Part shown: positions 53,409 to 63,733 of the stretch, in pieces
Layout of the letters: the number at the start of each line of letters is the position of its first letter
Numbering within the stretch: the stretch's first letter is position 1
Assembly: GCF_001886815.1 (NCBI RefSeq)
Contig: NZ_CP018099.1
Coordinates: 3,904,501 to 3,968,500, forward strand
Length of the DNA: 64,000 nucleotides
Source: Caldithrix abyssi DSM 13497
GTDB lineage: Bacteria > Calditrichota > Calditrichia > Calditrichales > Calditrichaceae
Direction of reading: 5' to 3'
Made by a program: the position numbers and the translations under genes
The notes under the pieces: model-generated
The model's database searches: none
What the model was told of the DNA's origin: nothing
What the model saw: the letters and a program-made list of their open reading frames with translations, nothing else

Positions 53409-56400
53409 ATGATTAAAAAACTATTTTTATTGCTGATGTTAGGCGCAACCTTATGGGCGCAGGAGTATCCCGTTCATTTTTACACCATTGAAGAAGGTTT
53501 GCCATCCAATGAAATTTATTCCATTGTTCAAGACTCGATCGGAGAAATGTGGATTGCCACCAGACGAGGCTTGTGTAAATATGACGGCTTTCACTGGCAA
53601 CTCGATACAACCATTAGCAAGATGGGGATGTACCTGCCCCATTTCCTGGAGTTAGACGACGCCGGCAGAGTTTGGGTCGGAGGAGTCCACATCGGGCAGG
53701 GCTTTTGCTATTTAAATAACAAGACCTGGCATACTATCTCCCTCCCCGATTCACTTGCATTGTTTTCGCCCTTGAAAACTTTTAAAGTAATTGGCTCGTC
53801 TGATGGGCATATTTTTATTCTGGCAGTAACGCACAAAGACCAGATCGCCTATTTTTTCCAAAATCAATGGAAGGTAATCGATCTTTCCAGAATCGATCCT
53901 GAAAGTTCTAAAATTCTTACGGTAAGTAAAAATAACAATCAATTTCTAATTCTTACCGATCGGAGACTTTTAACCTTTAATGGAACGGATTTTAAAGAGT
54001 ATGATTTCCCCCCGCTCTTTGAAAAGGAAAAGATCATTTCATTGCAGGTTTTAGAGACGCCCCATAGCCCGGCGAAAATGGGAAGATTATTGTTGTTAAC
54101 GCCAAACTACATCTATGAATATCAAGCACCGGAAATTATTAAAAAAATTCCGCTTAATAAACAGGTAAAACGCCTTTTAGCCGATCCGCCCTTTCAATTG
54201 ATTGAAGACGGTTTTGGCGGCGTCTTTTTAGGGAACAAGTTTCGCCTGTTTCATTTTAACAATTATTTAAACAAATGGGTGTTAATCAAACATCATCGTA
54301 TTCCAGAGCCCCTTGATGCCATAGATATCTATCTGGATCAGGAAAAAAATCTGTGGATCGCATCTTATATGGGGCTTTTTAAAATACCCACCTTGCGTTT
54401 TTTGAATTTTAATGAATACTCCGGCTTACTGGAAACCGAAGTTACCTCGATCAATCAATTTGGCCGGGGCACAATGATTTTTGGTCACGACAATGGCTTT
54501 ACTCTGTATGATGGCAAACAATTTAAAAAATTTGCGATAGGAGATGTGCAGGCGCCGTCGGATAGATCACGTAAAAGATTTATGGGGTTTTTGAAGCTAA
54601 CCGACGATACCATCATTGCCGCGGCGCAGCAGATGGGATTGGTTAAGATTCATCAATCCGGCAGATATGAAATCATCCCACCGCCTCCCGGAGAGAGGAT
54701 AAATACCGTTGCAAAACTGAATAAAAAAGAACTATTAGTCGGCACGTATCATGGTCTATTCAAGTTTTCGAACAATGCCTTCTATCCGTACTTGCACGAG
54801 CTGACAAAACATTTAATTATTCGGCGTATGTTGCTTCTTGCCGATCACACCCTACTTTTAGCCACATTAAATCGGGGCGTGGTGGTGATTCGAGGGGATC
54901 AAAAAATTTCTGAAGTGTGGAACCATCGTCATTTAAAATCGAAAAGCGTTTATGACATAAAGTATTCGCCGCAGGGTAAAATTTTAGTCGCTACGGGAGC
55001 CGGCCTGTTCGAATTTAGCCAGGATAGTCTGATACCGATTGATAAAGAACTGATCAATGAGGAAGCCTATGCCATTTTAGTGGATAATGAAAACAAAATA
55101 TGGATTGGTACCGGACGTGGCGTTCAAATTATTGATTCAATCGGGAACATTACCCATTACGACTATTTCAACGGGTTGGCCGGCCAGGAATGCAATCGCG
55201 ACGCCCTTTTTCAGGATTCCAGCGGACGAATCTGGATTGGTACGATTGGCGGTCTTTCGCTATACCAACCCCTGTACGATTTTAAAGTCAGGCCTCCGCT
55301 CATTAACTTTTTAGATTTCATCTCCGATATTGACTTTGATCTGCAACCGGAGAAAAAAGGCGATTTGATCATTAAATTTCTCTGTATCTCCTTTAAGGAT
55401 GAACGGCAGATCGCCCTGCGCTACAGACTAAAAGGATACCATGAATGGCAGTATATCCCGAGATTATTCACTCCTATTTTATCCTTCTTAGATGTGCCTC
55501 CGGGAGATTATCAACTGGAAGTTCAGGCGCGGAATGTAGAGGGCGCCTGGTCTGCTGTGGTTCAAAGCTCAACGTTTCATATTCCGGCGCCATTCTACCG
55601 CAGCTGGTATTTTATTGCTCTGGTGCTTTTTTTGATTTCCATAATCACCTATTTACTCGTATTTGCCCGCATTAAGGAACGCCTGGCTCAACAATTAGAA
55701 GCTGAAGTAAACGCGAGAACAAAAGCGTTAAAAGAATCTGAAGAAAAATTCCGCCGATTGTTTACAGATTCTCTGGATGGAATTTTTATTACCTCTATTG
55801 AAGGGAAAATCCTGGATATTAACGAAGCCGGAATTGAAATATTAGGCTATGATTCTAAAGATGAGCTTTTAAAATTGAATGTAAAAAAGGATTTATATGC
55901 CAATCCGGAAGACCGGGAAAAGATTTTAACATTAATAAAAACTCAGGGAGGCGTAAAAAATTATCCGTTAAAAGCAAAACGCAAAGACGGAAAAATTATC
56001 GATGTGGCCATTTCCGCCACGCCCATATTGGATGAACAGGGGAATGTTGTGGGCCTTAGTGGATATTTTCGCGACATGACCGAGTGGAACGCCATGAAGG
56101 AACAACTGGCCCATTCTCAACGCATGGAATCTCTGGGCATGCTGGCCGGAGGCGTGGCGCACGATTTTAACAATATTTTGGCCGGCATTCTGGGCTATGC
56201 CTCTTTGATGAAAATGAAAATGGATCCGGACGACAAAATGTTCCGTTATATCGATATTATTGAAAAAAGCGCGCAGCGCGCTGCAGATCTGACACAGCAG
56301 CTTTTGATCTTTTCCAGAAAGGGCCAGCCTAAATTGCAGCCGGTACAGGTAAACGAATGCGTCAACGAAACCATTAAATTGATCAGATCGACCTTTCCAA

Positions 56401-57245
56401 AAACCATAGAGATTGAAACGGAGCTGGATGAAAAGCTTCCTGAGATCATGGCCGATCCCACACAGCTCAGCCAGATGATTCTCAATTTATGCGTCAACGC
56501 CCGCGACGCCATGCCCGACGGCGAGGGGAAAATTTCGTTCCGCACCAGAGAAGTGATTGTTGAACATGCGGAAGCGTACAAAAATCCCGATGCCCGGGAA
56601 GGCCACTTTGTTCAATTAACCATTGCCGACACCGGAAGCGGCATCCCCGATGAAATCAAAAATAAAATTTTTGAGCCCTTTTTTACCACCAAACCGCGCG
56701 GCAAAGGCACGGGCATGGGGCTGGCCATGGTTTACGGCTTTGTCCGAAATCTGGGCGGTTTTATTCAGTTTCATTCCAAACTGAACGAGGGCACAACCTT
56801 TCAAATCCATTTTCCGGTTAAACCCATTCATCTTGAAGAAAAACATCTTTCGCATAAATCCGAATTAAAAACGGGGCATGGCCACATTCTGGTAGTGGAT
56901 GATGAAGAAATGGTGCGCAACTTTTGTAAAATGGCGCTGGAAAGATACGGTTACACAGCAGAAACGGCCTCAAACGGTCAGGAAGCCCTTGACTGCTTCA
57001 CTAAAAATCAGAACAACTTCGATTTGATTATTTTAGACATGATTATGCCGGTAATGGATGGCATGAAAACCTATCAAAAGATTCGCGAAATTAATAAGGA
57101 AATTAAAATCCTGATTTCCAGCGGATATAGCGATTCAGGAAAATTGGAGCAGTTAAAAAAAGATCCTGCCGTCAGTATCATTTTTAAGCCTTACAAGGTG
57201 GATGAATTAGTGGCAAAAGTTCAGGCCTTAACAGGACAAAAATAA
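53409..57245 (+). CDS. propeller-type hybrid sensor histidine kinase
   Basis: A 1278-residue one-protein two-component system. Signal peptide 1-17; about 20-640 a two-part seven-bladed propeller of repeats ([42 protein letters not shown]); a Y_Y_Y domain about 650-725; a membrane helix about 731-753; coiled linker; PAS domain about 777-895; kinase core with the phosphoacceptor His near 917 in [17 protein letters not shown]; HATPase ([21 protein letters not shown]); and a receiver from about 1158 with Asp near 1210 ([13 protein letters not shown]). No DNA-binding domain, so output goes through phosphotransfer. It is divergent from the tetR operon across a 213-bp gap; ligand unknown, though propeller sensors often follow glycans. 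Confidence 0.92.
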   Translation: MIKKLFLLLMLGATLWAQEYPVHFYTIEEGLPSNEIYSIVQDSIGEMWIATRRGLCKYDGFHWQLDTTISKMGMYLPHFLELDDAGRVWVGGVHIGQGFCYLNNKTWHTISLPDSLALFSPLKTFKVIGSSDGHIFILAVTHKDQIAYFFQNQWKVIDLSRIDPESSKILTVSKNNNQFLILTDRRLLTFNGTDFKEYDFPPLFEKEKIISLQVLETPHSPAKMGRLLLLTPNYIYEYQAPEIIKKIPLNKQVKRLLADPPFQLIEDGFGGVFLGNKFRLFHFNNYLNKWVLIKHHRIPEPLDAIDIYLDQEKNLWIASYMGLFKIPTLRFLNFNEYSGLLETEVTSINQFGRGTMIFGHDNGFTLYDGKQFKKFAIGDVQAPSDRSRKRFMGFLKLTDDTIIAAAQQMGLVKIHQSGRYEIIPPPPGERINTVAKLNKKELLVGTYHGLFKFSNNAFYPYLHELTKHLIIRRMLLLADHTLLLATLNRGVVVIRGDQKISEVWNHRHLKSKSVYDIKYSPQGKILVATGAGLFEFSQDSLIPIDKELINEEAYAILVDNENKIWIGTGRGVQIIDSIGNITHYDYFNGLAGQECNRDALFQDSSGRIWIGTIGGLSLYQPLYDFKVRPPLINFLDFISDIDFDLQPEKKGDLIIKFLCISFKDERQIALRYRLKGYHEWQYIPRLFTPILSFLDVPPGDYQLEVQARNVEGAWSAVVQSSTFHIPAPFYRSWYFIALVLFLISIITYLLVFARIKERLAQQLEAEVNARTKALKESEEKFRRLFTDSLDGIFITSIEGKILDINEAGIEILGYDSKDELLKLNVKKDLYANPEDREKILTLIKTQGGVKNYPLKAKRKDGKIIDVAISATPILDEQGNVVGLSGYFRDMTEWNAMKEQLAHSQRMESLGMLAGGVAHDFNNILAGILGYASLMKMKMDPDDKMFRYIDIIEKSAQRAADLTQQLLIFSRKGQPKLQPVQVNECVNETIKLIRSTFPKTIEIETELDEKLPEIMADPTQLSQMILNLCVNARDAMPDGEGKISFRTREVIVEHAEAYKNPDAREGHFVQLTIADTGSGIPDEIKNKIFEPFFTTKPRGKGTGMGLAMVYGFVRNLGGFIQFHSKLNEGTTFQIHFPVKPIHLEEKHLSHKSELKTGHGHILVVDDEEMVRNFCKMALERYGYTAETASNGQEALDCFTKNQNNFDLIILDMIMPVMDGMKTYQKIREINKEIKILISSGYSDSGKLEQLKKDPAVSIIFKPYKVDELVAKVQALTGQK

Positions 57246-57324
57246 GATGGGCGAAGGTGGGTTTTTATTTTAACCTCTTCTGTCTCGACCTGTCATTCGG
57301 AATGGAGTGCCGTCAGGGCTGGCT

Positions 57325-57719
57325 GAGGAATCTTTAGCTTTTGGTGTCGGAAAAAGAACGCCGTATTTGATTGACTAATTGCTTAATTTAAAAATCCCGA
57401 AGGGATGAAATGATTATAGCCCGCCGTTTCAACGGCAGGTTTACCGTTCGGGCAGGTTTGCATGGAAACCGTTTCAACGGTTTACGCCAATGAACAACGG
57501 GATAACATCCTTCTTAATTTGGCTCTTTCCTTTCATTCGGAATGCCTATCCCCGTGCCAAAAATCCTGAACACTAATGGGAAAAATTGCCCAGCGGTAAC
57601 GTCCCCCTCTCCCAGACCTTATTGTGGGAGAGGGAGAATGAGGGGGGTGAGGGCTAATACATCAAATGCCTGCCATCGTCAGCGGAAAAAGGTTAAGAGT
57701 ATAAGAGTGTAAGAGTTAA
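57325..57719. repeat. tandem hairpin repeat, unit 1
   Basis: Starts GAGGAATCTTTAGCTTTTG and ends TAAGAGTGTAAGAGTTAAA. Contains GATTATAGCCCGCCGTTTCA; hairpin AAACCGT-TTCA-ACGGTTT (57466-57483); and a perfect 10-bp stem CCCTCTCCCA / TGGGAGAGGG (57605-57614, 57625-57634). The same blocks recur 443 bp further on. Confidence 0.85.
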
Positions 57720-57767
57720 ACAGTTGGCCGCTCACTGCCTGCCATTCCGAATCCCGATTTATCGGAT

Positions 57768-58137
57768 GAGGAATCTTTAGCTTTTGATGTCGGGAAAAGA
57801 ACGCCGTATTTGATTGACTAATTGCTTATTTTAAAAATCCCGAAGGGATGAAATGATTATAGCCCGCCGTTTCAACGGCGGGTTAACCGTTCGGGCAGGT
57901 TTGCAGGGGAAACCGTTTCAACGGTTTACGCCAATGAACAACGGGATAACATTCTTTTTAGTTTGGCTCTTTCCTTCCACTCGGAACGACTATCCCCGTG
58001 CCAAAAACCCTGAACACAGCTGGCAAAAAATTGCCACCGGCAAACTTTCTCTCTCGCAGACTTTATTCTGAGAGCGGAGAATGAGGGCTACTTCTAAAAA
58101 TGCCTGATACCGTTGAAAGAAAAAAGTGTAAGAGTTA
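57768..58137. repeat. tandem hairpin repeat, unit 2
   Basis: Second copy of the preceding unit in the same orientation. Here the first hairpin is perfect (CCCGCCGT-TTCA-ACGGCGGG, 57863-57882), the second is AAACCGT-TTCA-ACGGTTT (57910-57927), and the third stem has decayed. Most of the unit is near-identical to unit 1 until the third stem. Confidence 0.85.
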
Positions 58138-58357
58138 GATGAATGGTCATCGTCCTTTCATTCTGAACAGAGCGACAGCGGAGTAAAGACTCCCTTTGTT
58201 GTTTCTGGGGGATTCTGATCTGTTCCAAAATTTGAGATTTATGCAACTTTATTTCATTATTGTTTAATTTTGTCGACTCCCTATTCAGCGTCCTTCCCGT
58301 TTAAAAAAAGTAAAGGGCGTTTTAATCTTTGCTTTGTAAAATTTAATCTCTAAATAT

Positions 58358-58489
58358 GAGTTCACTCTAAAAAGGTATTTTTTTACTATTCCAGTAAGAG
58401 AATCCTTAAAGAGATAGATTATTTTAATTTCAGTTATAAGATTTCTCTCTTCGTTCGAAATGACAAATTACGCTTTTTAGAGCGAACTC
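58358..58489. mobile_element. 132-bp MITE-like element with terminal repeats and target duplication
   Basis: Ends GAGTTCACTCTAAAAAG (58358-58374) and CTTTTTAGAGCGAACTC (58473-58489) are inverted repeats with one mismatch in 17. Direct AAATAT copies flank it (58352-58357 and 58490-58495). It has no ORF, so it would need a transposase from elsewhere. Confidence 0.8.
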
Positions 58490-58531
58490 AAATATTCATC
58501 TACTCCAACATTTTGTGACAGCCCCGTAAGC

Positions 58532-59737
58532 TTACAGAGTTTCCAGAGCTTTTTTCAGTCGATCAAATGCCCAGTCAATCTCTTCCTTTGTGATAACCAG
58601 CGGAGGAGCAAGGCGAATGACATGCTCGTGCGTTTCTTTGGCCAACAGGCCCTCTTCTTGTAAAAATTCACAAAAACGTCTCGCGCCGCCCGCTTCCGGC
58701 TTCAATTCAATCCCGATAAAAAGACCTTTTCCACGGATCTCTTTAATATGCTTGCTGTCAATGGTTTTTAACCGCCCCAGCAAATAGTCGCCCAACTCTG
58801 CGGAACGTTCGGCCAATTTCTCATCGATCAGCACGTCCAGAGCCTCAATGCCAATGGCAGCGGCCAGCGGATTACCCCCAAAGGTGCTGCCGTGATCGCC
58901 CGGCTTAAAAACGCTCAAAATTTCTCTGGAACTGGCCACGGCCGACACCGGATAAAATCCGCCGGAAAGCGCCTTACCCATGATGATCATGTCCGGTTTT
59001 ACGCCCGCTTCGTGCTGGTAAGCAAACAATTTACCAGTGCGTCCCAGACCGGTTTGAATTTCGTCTAAGATGAACAGCACATTGTTTTGCCGGCAGAGCT
59101 GCTGCACTTCTTTCAAATAGCCTTCGGGAGGAATGATGATGCCCCCTTCTCCCTGAATGGGCTCGATGAGCACTGCTGCCGTGTTGGGCGTTATGGCCTG
59201 CGCAATGGCCTGGCTGTCGCCGTAAGGCACCAGGTTAAAGCCAGGGGTGAACGGTCCAAAATGCTCTTTGTACTGCTTTTCCGAAGAAAAACTGATAATG
59301 GTAGTGGTACGCCCGTGAAAGTTGTTATTACAAACAACAATTTCCGCCTTATTTTCCGGAATTCCTTTTTTGGTGTAACCCCATTTGCGCGCCGCCTTAA
59401 TAGCTGTTTCCACCGCTTCGGCGCCGGAATTCATGGGTAACACCATCTCCATTTCGCTCAGCTCGGCCACTTTTTTGCAGAAAATCCCCAGTTTGTCGTT
59501 GCGAAAAGCGCGCGAGGTTAACGTAACTTTTTTCGCCTGTTCGACCAGTGCCTTGTAAATACGGGGATGGCAGTGCCCCTGATTGACCGCCGAGTAGGCG
59601 CTTAAAAAGTCCATGTATTTTTTGCCTTCCACGTCGTAAACATAAACGCGTTCCGCTCGTTCTATAACTACATCCAGCGGATGATAATTGTGCGCGCCGT
59701 ATGTTTCTTCCATTTCGATAAATGTTTTCGACTTCAT
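58532..59737 (-). CDS. rocD: ornithine aminotransferase
   Basis: A 401-residue class III PLP aminotransferase converting ornithine to glutamate semialdehyde. It opens with the OAT-specific [28 protein letters not shown] region; other marks are [42 protein letters not shown], and the Schiff-base Lys in [15 protein letters not shown], plus [12 protein letters not shown]. Close to full family length. It lies 30 bp after an SDR gene on the same strand. Confidence 0.92.
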   Translation of the reverse strand: MKSKTFIEMEETYGAHNYHPLDVVIERAERVYVYDVEGKKYMDFLSAYSAVNQGHCHPRIYKALVEQAKKVTLTSRAFRNDKLGIFCKKVAELSEMEMVLPMNSGAEAVETAIKAARKWGYTKKGIPENKAEIVVCNNNFHGRTTTIISFSSEKQYKEHFGPFTPGFNLVPYGDSQAIAQAITPNTAAVLIEPIQGEGGIIIPPEGYLKEVQQLCRQNNVLFILDEIQTGLGRTGKLFAYQHEAGVKPDMIIMGKALSGGFYPVSAVASSREILSVFKPGDHGSTFGGNPLAAAIGIEALDVLIDEKLAERSAELGDYLLGRLKTIDSKHIKEIRGKGLFIGIELKPEAGGARRFCEFLQEEGLLAKETHEHVIRLAPPLVITKEEIDWAFDRLKKALETL

Positions 59738-59767
59738 TTACTCTCCTTTCTAATTTCCTTTTTCGAT

Positions 59768-60484
59768 TTAAGGATTTGCGGGACGGATATCCAGCTCGCT
59801 AACCATGGCTCGCGCCGGTAATTTAAGAGATTCTACAACCGCCTGTGCCACATCTTGCGGCTCAAGAATCTCTTTTGCCAGAACCGTTTTGGCAGACTGG
59901 TGGTGTTGAAAAAAATCGGTCCGCACCGATCCGGGACACACGGTTAATACATTAATACCGTTTTTGCGCTCTTCGAGCATTAAACAACGGCTGAATCCGA
60001 TTAATGCATGCTTGGTGGCCGCGTATCCGCTCCCACCCACAAACGCGTTTTTTCCCGCCAGCGAAGCGATATTAACCACAAAGGCCTCGCCAACCTGACG
60101 CAAATAGGGCAACGCCTTTTGCGTGATTAAAAAAACGGCCCGGATATTCAGGTTAAACATGGCGTCCCAGTGGGCAATGGATAGTTCGCTCAGGGGCGCA
60201 AAATATCCCACGCCCGCATTGTTTATCAGAATATCGAGACGGCCAAATTTTTCGATGACCTGCTGGACAAAACGGTCGATGACGTCTTTTTCACGCAGAT
60301 CTCCCTGAACGGCCAGCGCCTGGACCCCAAGCTTTTTTATTTCGGAGGCTGCGGCATCCAGCGCCGCAACGTCTCTTCCGACCATAGCAACATGCACGCC
60401 GTGCTGCGCCAGCTTAACGCTCAGCGCTTTGCCAATGCCTTTATGACCGCCGGTAACGATGGCTACCTTGTCTTTGAGTTCCAT
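59768..60484 (-). CDS. short-chain dehydrogenase/reductase
   Basis: A 238-residue classical SDR. Cofactor motif VTGGHKGIGKALS, NNAGVG, catalytic Ser in NIASLAGKN and YxxxK in GYAATKHALIGF. FabG-like reductases share this build, but substrate cannot be read. An acidic residue at the end of the second strand is absent (GRDVAALD), suggesting NADPH use. Co-transcribed with rocD, which does not suggest an obvious joint pathway. Confidence 0.88.
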   Translation of the reverse strand: MELKDKVAIVTGGHKGIGKALSVKLAQHGVHVAMVGRDVAALDAAASEIKKLGVQALAVQGDLREKDVIDRFVQQVIEKFGRLDILINNAGVGYFAPLSELSIAHWDAMFNLNIRAVFLITQKALPYLRQVGEAFVVNIASLAGKNAFVGGSGYAATKHALIGFSRCLMLEERKNGINVLTVCPGSVRTDFFQHHQSAKTVLAKEILEPQDVAQAVVESLKLPARAMVSELDIRPANP

Positions 60485-60769
60485 TCCATGCTCGCTTATA
60501 TGTTTTACCAGAAATTAACTTAAAAAATTACGCCCCATTTTTCAAAAAACATTTTTTCTGCGCAATGGCAGCAGGATCAAATTTACGAATTTAAAAATGA
60601 AAGGCAATAGAAAATTACTTTTAAGTTATTATTTTTTTTAATGTTGAATAAACTTAAAGCGAATGGCATAAAAATTCAATCTGCAAGCAATAATCATCAT
60701 AAAAGACAGGATAAAATTTAAAATAGGTTAGTGGTGCCAACCATGTTGTTTTTTTAACCGGAAAAGACT

Positions 60770-61115
60770 CCAAGGCCGCGCCGCCGCAACCAAAAACAAC
60801 CGCAACGCGCGCAAAGTAATTCTCTCGAAGATTACGTCAATCATCGCAGAAAATGATTAAACAAATTATTTTAAGCGACCACAGAGAGCTCAGAGAAGTC
60901 ACAAAGGCGCAAAAACTATTTTAAATAAAAATAGTTTCAATTGCCCTCATCCTCTTGATCTCCTTTTCCAAGAATAAAAGTCTGGGAGAAGGGAACGCTG
61001 AAAGTGGACAGTTGCCATTCAACCATTCAACTAATCAACTATTCAACTATTCAACCAACCCAGCGGCACAAAAATTTTCAAATCCCGCCAGGACGTGAAA
61101 ATCCTACGCCGGAAG
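60770..61115. repeat. dispersed intergenic repeat, copy D
   Basis: Full-length copy: CCGCAACCAAAAACAACCGC, AAGATTACGTCAATCAT, CCACAGAGAGCTCAGA, TTTCAATTGCC, AAGAATAAAAGTCTGGGAG, about six heptamer units, CACAAAAATTTTCAAATCCC. The end block has drifted to CCTACGCCGGAAGCATTC. About 330 bp separate it from the SDR start. Confidence 0.85.
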
Positions 61116-61125
61116 CATTCTAAAG

Positions 61126-61168
61126 AAAAAAGCGGCCTGCCAATTCGTCCACCTGCAAACCGCTTTTT
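61126..61168 (-). terminator. intrinsic terminator of the DUF4097 operon
   Basis: On the minus strand AAAAAGCGGTTTGC pairs with GCAGGCCGCTTTTT: about 14 bp with two G-U pairs, a 14-base loop, ending in six T. It lies 20-63 bp after the stop codon at 61189. Confidence 0.75.
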
Positions 61169-61188
61169 AAAAACTGTCAAATGGCGTT

Positions 61189-61962
61189 CTATCTGCTGTA
61201 AATGTTAATATTGCCGTTCGTGGTTTTCAGGAAAAGAGTGGGCAAATGAGCGCCGTTTTCGATTTTTAGGTGCGTGTCGGTTCTGGAAACGGCGTTGGCG
61301 GTAGAAAGGCGGCAGTCGATCTCGCCATTATTGGTAAAGGCTTTAATATTGCACGTGTCGTGTTCAGGTACAAGAACATCTATCTCACCGTTGGTGGTGC
61401 TAATTTCAATTTCGTCTGTATCCGGTAATTTGGCAAACTCAACTTTAACCCTGCCGTTGGTCGAATGGATTTCCCGGATATGCTGGACGTCGAGCGCCTT
61501 GATATCTCCGTTGGTGGTGGCCAGCTCCAGCGCGCCATTGATATTGAACACTTCAATTTCGCCATTGGTCGAGTGGGCCTTAACCTGCAGGTGTGCCGGA
61601 ATTTTTAGATGAATATTTACGGAATAATCGCCGCTTCCAAAATCCAGAAAGCGGCTGAGGAAAAAGCCTCTTGTTTTTTTACGTTTAACTTTGATCTTTA
61701 GAACACCGTTTTCCTGGATGGCCTCAATTTGAATCGAATTCAACAGACGGTCTTTTTCGTTTTTAGAGCCTTTAATTCTTTTGACGGCTTTTAACTGGAT
61801 CAGATTAGAATCGCCTGGCTTTATGGAGATATCTCCGTTGGTGGTAGAAATGATGATTTTGGTCAGATTGGACGCATCAAAAGGTTTTTCCACGGTTTCG
61901 GTAAAATTGTCTGCCAGTGAACAACTTACCAGCAGCAAAATACTTAATAGTGTACGCAACAT
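61189..61962 (-). CDS. DUF4097-family secreted beta-repeat protein
   Basis: A 257-residue exported protein. Signal peptide with SCS at its end (LLLVSCSLADNF), a possible lipobox. The rest is a beta-solenoid of DUF4097 type with a recurring TTNGDI/STNGEI step about every 20 residues (ISTTNGDISI, HSTNGEIEVF, ATTNGDIKAL, HSTNGRVKVE, STTNGEIDVL, FTNNGEIDC, KTTNGNINIY). Function of the family is unclear; cell-envelope adhesion or anti-sigma-linked sensing are usual guesses. It is 18 bp after the four-repeat protein gene. Confidence 0.82.
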   Translation of the reverse strand: MLRTLLSILLLVSCSLADNFTETVEKPFDASNLTKIIISTTNGDISIKPGDSNLIQLKAVKRIKGSKNEKDRLLNSIQIEAIQENGVLKIKVKRKKTRGFFLSRFLDFGSGDYSVNIHLKIPAHLQVKAHSTNGEIEVFNINGALELATTNGDIKALDVQHIREIHSTNGRVKVEFAKLPDTDEIEISTTNGEIDVLVPEHDTCNIKAFTNNGEIDCRLSTANAVSRTDTHLKIENGAHLPTLFLKTTNGNINIYSR

Positions 61963-61979
61963 CTTTTCCTCCCGGATTA

Positions 61980-63722
61980 TTATTCAACCAGATAAACGGA
62001 AATGCCCCAGTTACGTTCGTCGTAAGGCGGCGAGGCATTCCACCGCCGGTACGAATGGCTGCCGTCGGAGCGGTAGTAAACGCGGTAGTGCCCGGCGGGC
62101 AGAGAAATAATGGTGTTGACCATTCGGTTTTTATTGGCGCCGCCAGCGTGGACGGTGTTTTTGAAACGCATTTTCCATACAACCTGGCCGGTGGAAACGT
62201 CTTTGATCCAGCCATAGTCGTACATTTCATCCCATTCTCCTTCACCCAGGCAGTAAATGCGTATGGATGAAGTCTTGCTCAAATAAAAATCTTTGCGCAG
62301 ATACTCGTCGTCGCCCACCTGCACCAGCTGCGCCAGAACTTTTTTGGGTTTTAATTCCTGTTGATCGATTTTGCGCACGGCCTCTTTGTCGCCAAGATTG
62401 TAGAGGGTGATGCCCCACATTTCTGGCTGCTGCGGAGGGCGGGCGTTCCACTCTTCGTAGGAGTGGGAATCATCAGTCTGGTAATGGATGATGTAGGCGC
62501 CCGGCTGCAAGGTGATAACGCCGTCGAACAGTCGATTTTTTGACGAACCGCCGGCATGTCTGGTTTCGTCGTAGTTCATTTTCCAGACGACCTTGCCATC
62601 GGAAACGCGACTGATCCAGCCGTAATCGTACATATCGCCGTTTCTTCCCTCGCCCAGGGCAAAGATGCGGATAGGCGTGGGCTTTAGCACTTTAATAAAC
62701 GCCTCTGTGTAGGCATAGTCGCCCACGCGATTGATAGAAATCAGGGCGTTTTGACTTTCATCCACATATTTTTCGACGTTTTTCCAGTCAAAGTCTCTGG
62801 AAACCGGTTTGACGACAATCCCCCAGAAAACGGGGTCATAAGGCGGATTGGCATTCCATTTTTCGTAAGAGTGCGAATCGTCGGTTTTGTAATAGACCAG
62901 ATAATCGCCCGCTTTAAAATTGAGCGTGGTTTTAAAAAATCTGTTTTTGTTGGCGCCGCCGGCGTATTCGGTTTCGTTTTCTTCCATCATCCAGATGCGT
63001 TCGTGAGTGCGGGCGTTAATAATCCAGCCGTAATCGTACATCTTTCCGTAAGCGCCTTCGCCCACCGCGTAAATTAATAATTTTGCCGGTTGCTTAAGAG
63101 AAAAGCCTGTATGCTCAAGGCGGTTGTCCTTTTGCCTGATCAAGTGCGCCACAGTGCGGTCAATCCAGGAATCCTGTATTTTTTTTACATCAAATTTATC
63201 CAGCGTTTCATTCACACCCGTAATGCGCACCATCCATTTTTCCGCATCTTTATCCCAGCCCTTTGGGTCTTCAAAAAGGACCTTTAAAAGTAGTTTTAAG
63301 GAGATAAAGCCGCCGTCAATATTAAAAAAAGAAGGCACAAATGCCGAAAAATAAACCTCGTACGTTCCAGCCGGCAGGGTTACGTCGCCGTCGAACTTCC
63401 GATTAAATTTTGATCCTGGAATCTTTTGCGTATTATCGATGGTCATTCGCCAGACCATTTCTCTGGTTTCGCTGTTTAATATCCAGGCATAGGCAAACAT
63501 GTTGTTGGGATCCACCTGAAATGATTTGTTTTTGGTGATCTTTTTCTTGCCACCGGCTCCAACGGCCTCGATGTGAATTGGGCGCTCCTCATTTAAAATA
63601 AAACCGGCGTAAGAAATTTCGTCCACCAAAAAATCGCGCAGCTCCAGCGTCTCGTGCTGGGCCAGCGCCGGCTTGCCGATTAAAACCGCTAAGGTGATGA
63701 ATATCAAAAGTCTCCCTGACAT
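61980..63722 (-). CDS. unrecognised exported protein of four tandem domains
   Basis: A 580-residue secreted protein with a signal peptide (FITLAVLIGKPALA). I do not know its family. Four repeats of about 135 residues start near residues 36, 205, 338 and 475. Repeats 2-4 share GEGxxxxMYDYGWI, VWKM, AGGxxKNR, Gx-Y-x-x-YY and TDDSHSYExWNAxPPxxPxxWGI, with the last of the set close to the C-terminus; repeat 1 is degenerate. Alternating strands suggest beta-sandwiches; the many conserved Trp, Asp and Ser look like a binding site repeated three times. It is co-transcribed with a DUF4097 protein and a barrel protein, which suggests an envelope role. Confidence 0.6.
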   Translation of the reverse strand: MSGRLLIFITLAVLIGKPALAQHETLELRDFLVDEISYAGFILNEERPIHIEAVGAGGKKKITKNKSFQVDPNNMFAYAWILNSETREMVWRMTIDNTQKIPGSKFNRKFDGDVTLPAGTYEVYFSAFVPSFFNIDGGFISLKLLLKVLFEDPKGWDKDAEKWMVRITGVNETLDKFDVKKIQDSWIDRTVAHLIRQKDNRLEHTGFSLKQPAKLLIYAVGEGAYGKMYDYGWIINARTHERIWMMEENETEYAGGANKNRFFKTTLNFKAGDYLVYYKTDDSHSYEKWNANPPYDPVFWGIVVKPVSRDFDWKNVEKYVDESQNALISINRVGDYAYTEAFIKVLKPTPIRIFALGEGRNGDMYDYGWISRVSDGKVVWKMNYDETRHAGGSSKNRLFDGVITLQPGAYIIHYQTDDSHSYEEWNARPPQQPEMWGITLYNLGDKEAVRKIDQQELKPKKVLAQLVQVGDDEYLRKDFYLSKTSSIRIYCLGEGEWDEMYDYGWIKDVSTGQVVWKMRFKNTVHAGGANKNRMVNTIISLPAGHYRVYYRSDGSHSYRRWNASPPYDERNWGISVYLVE

Positions 63723-63733
63723 CTTTTATCCTT

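Noticed and set aside
57853-58071. A 72-residue plus-strand open frame in the tandem hairpin units
   Set aside because: It spans the palindromes of unit 2 and is not preserved in unit 1, so it is incidental.
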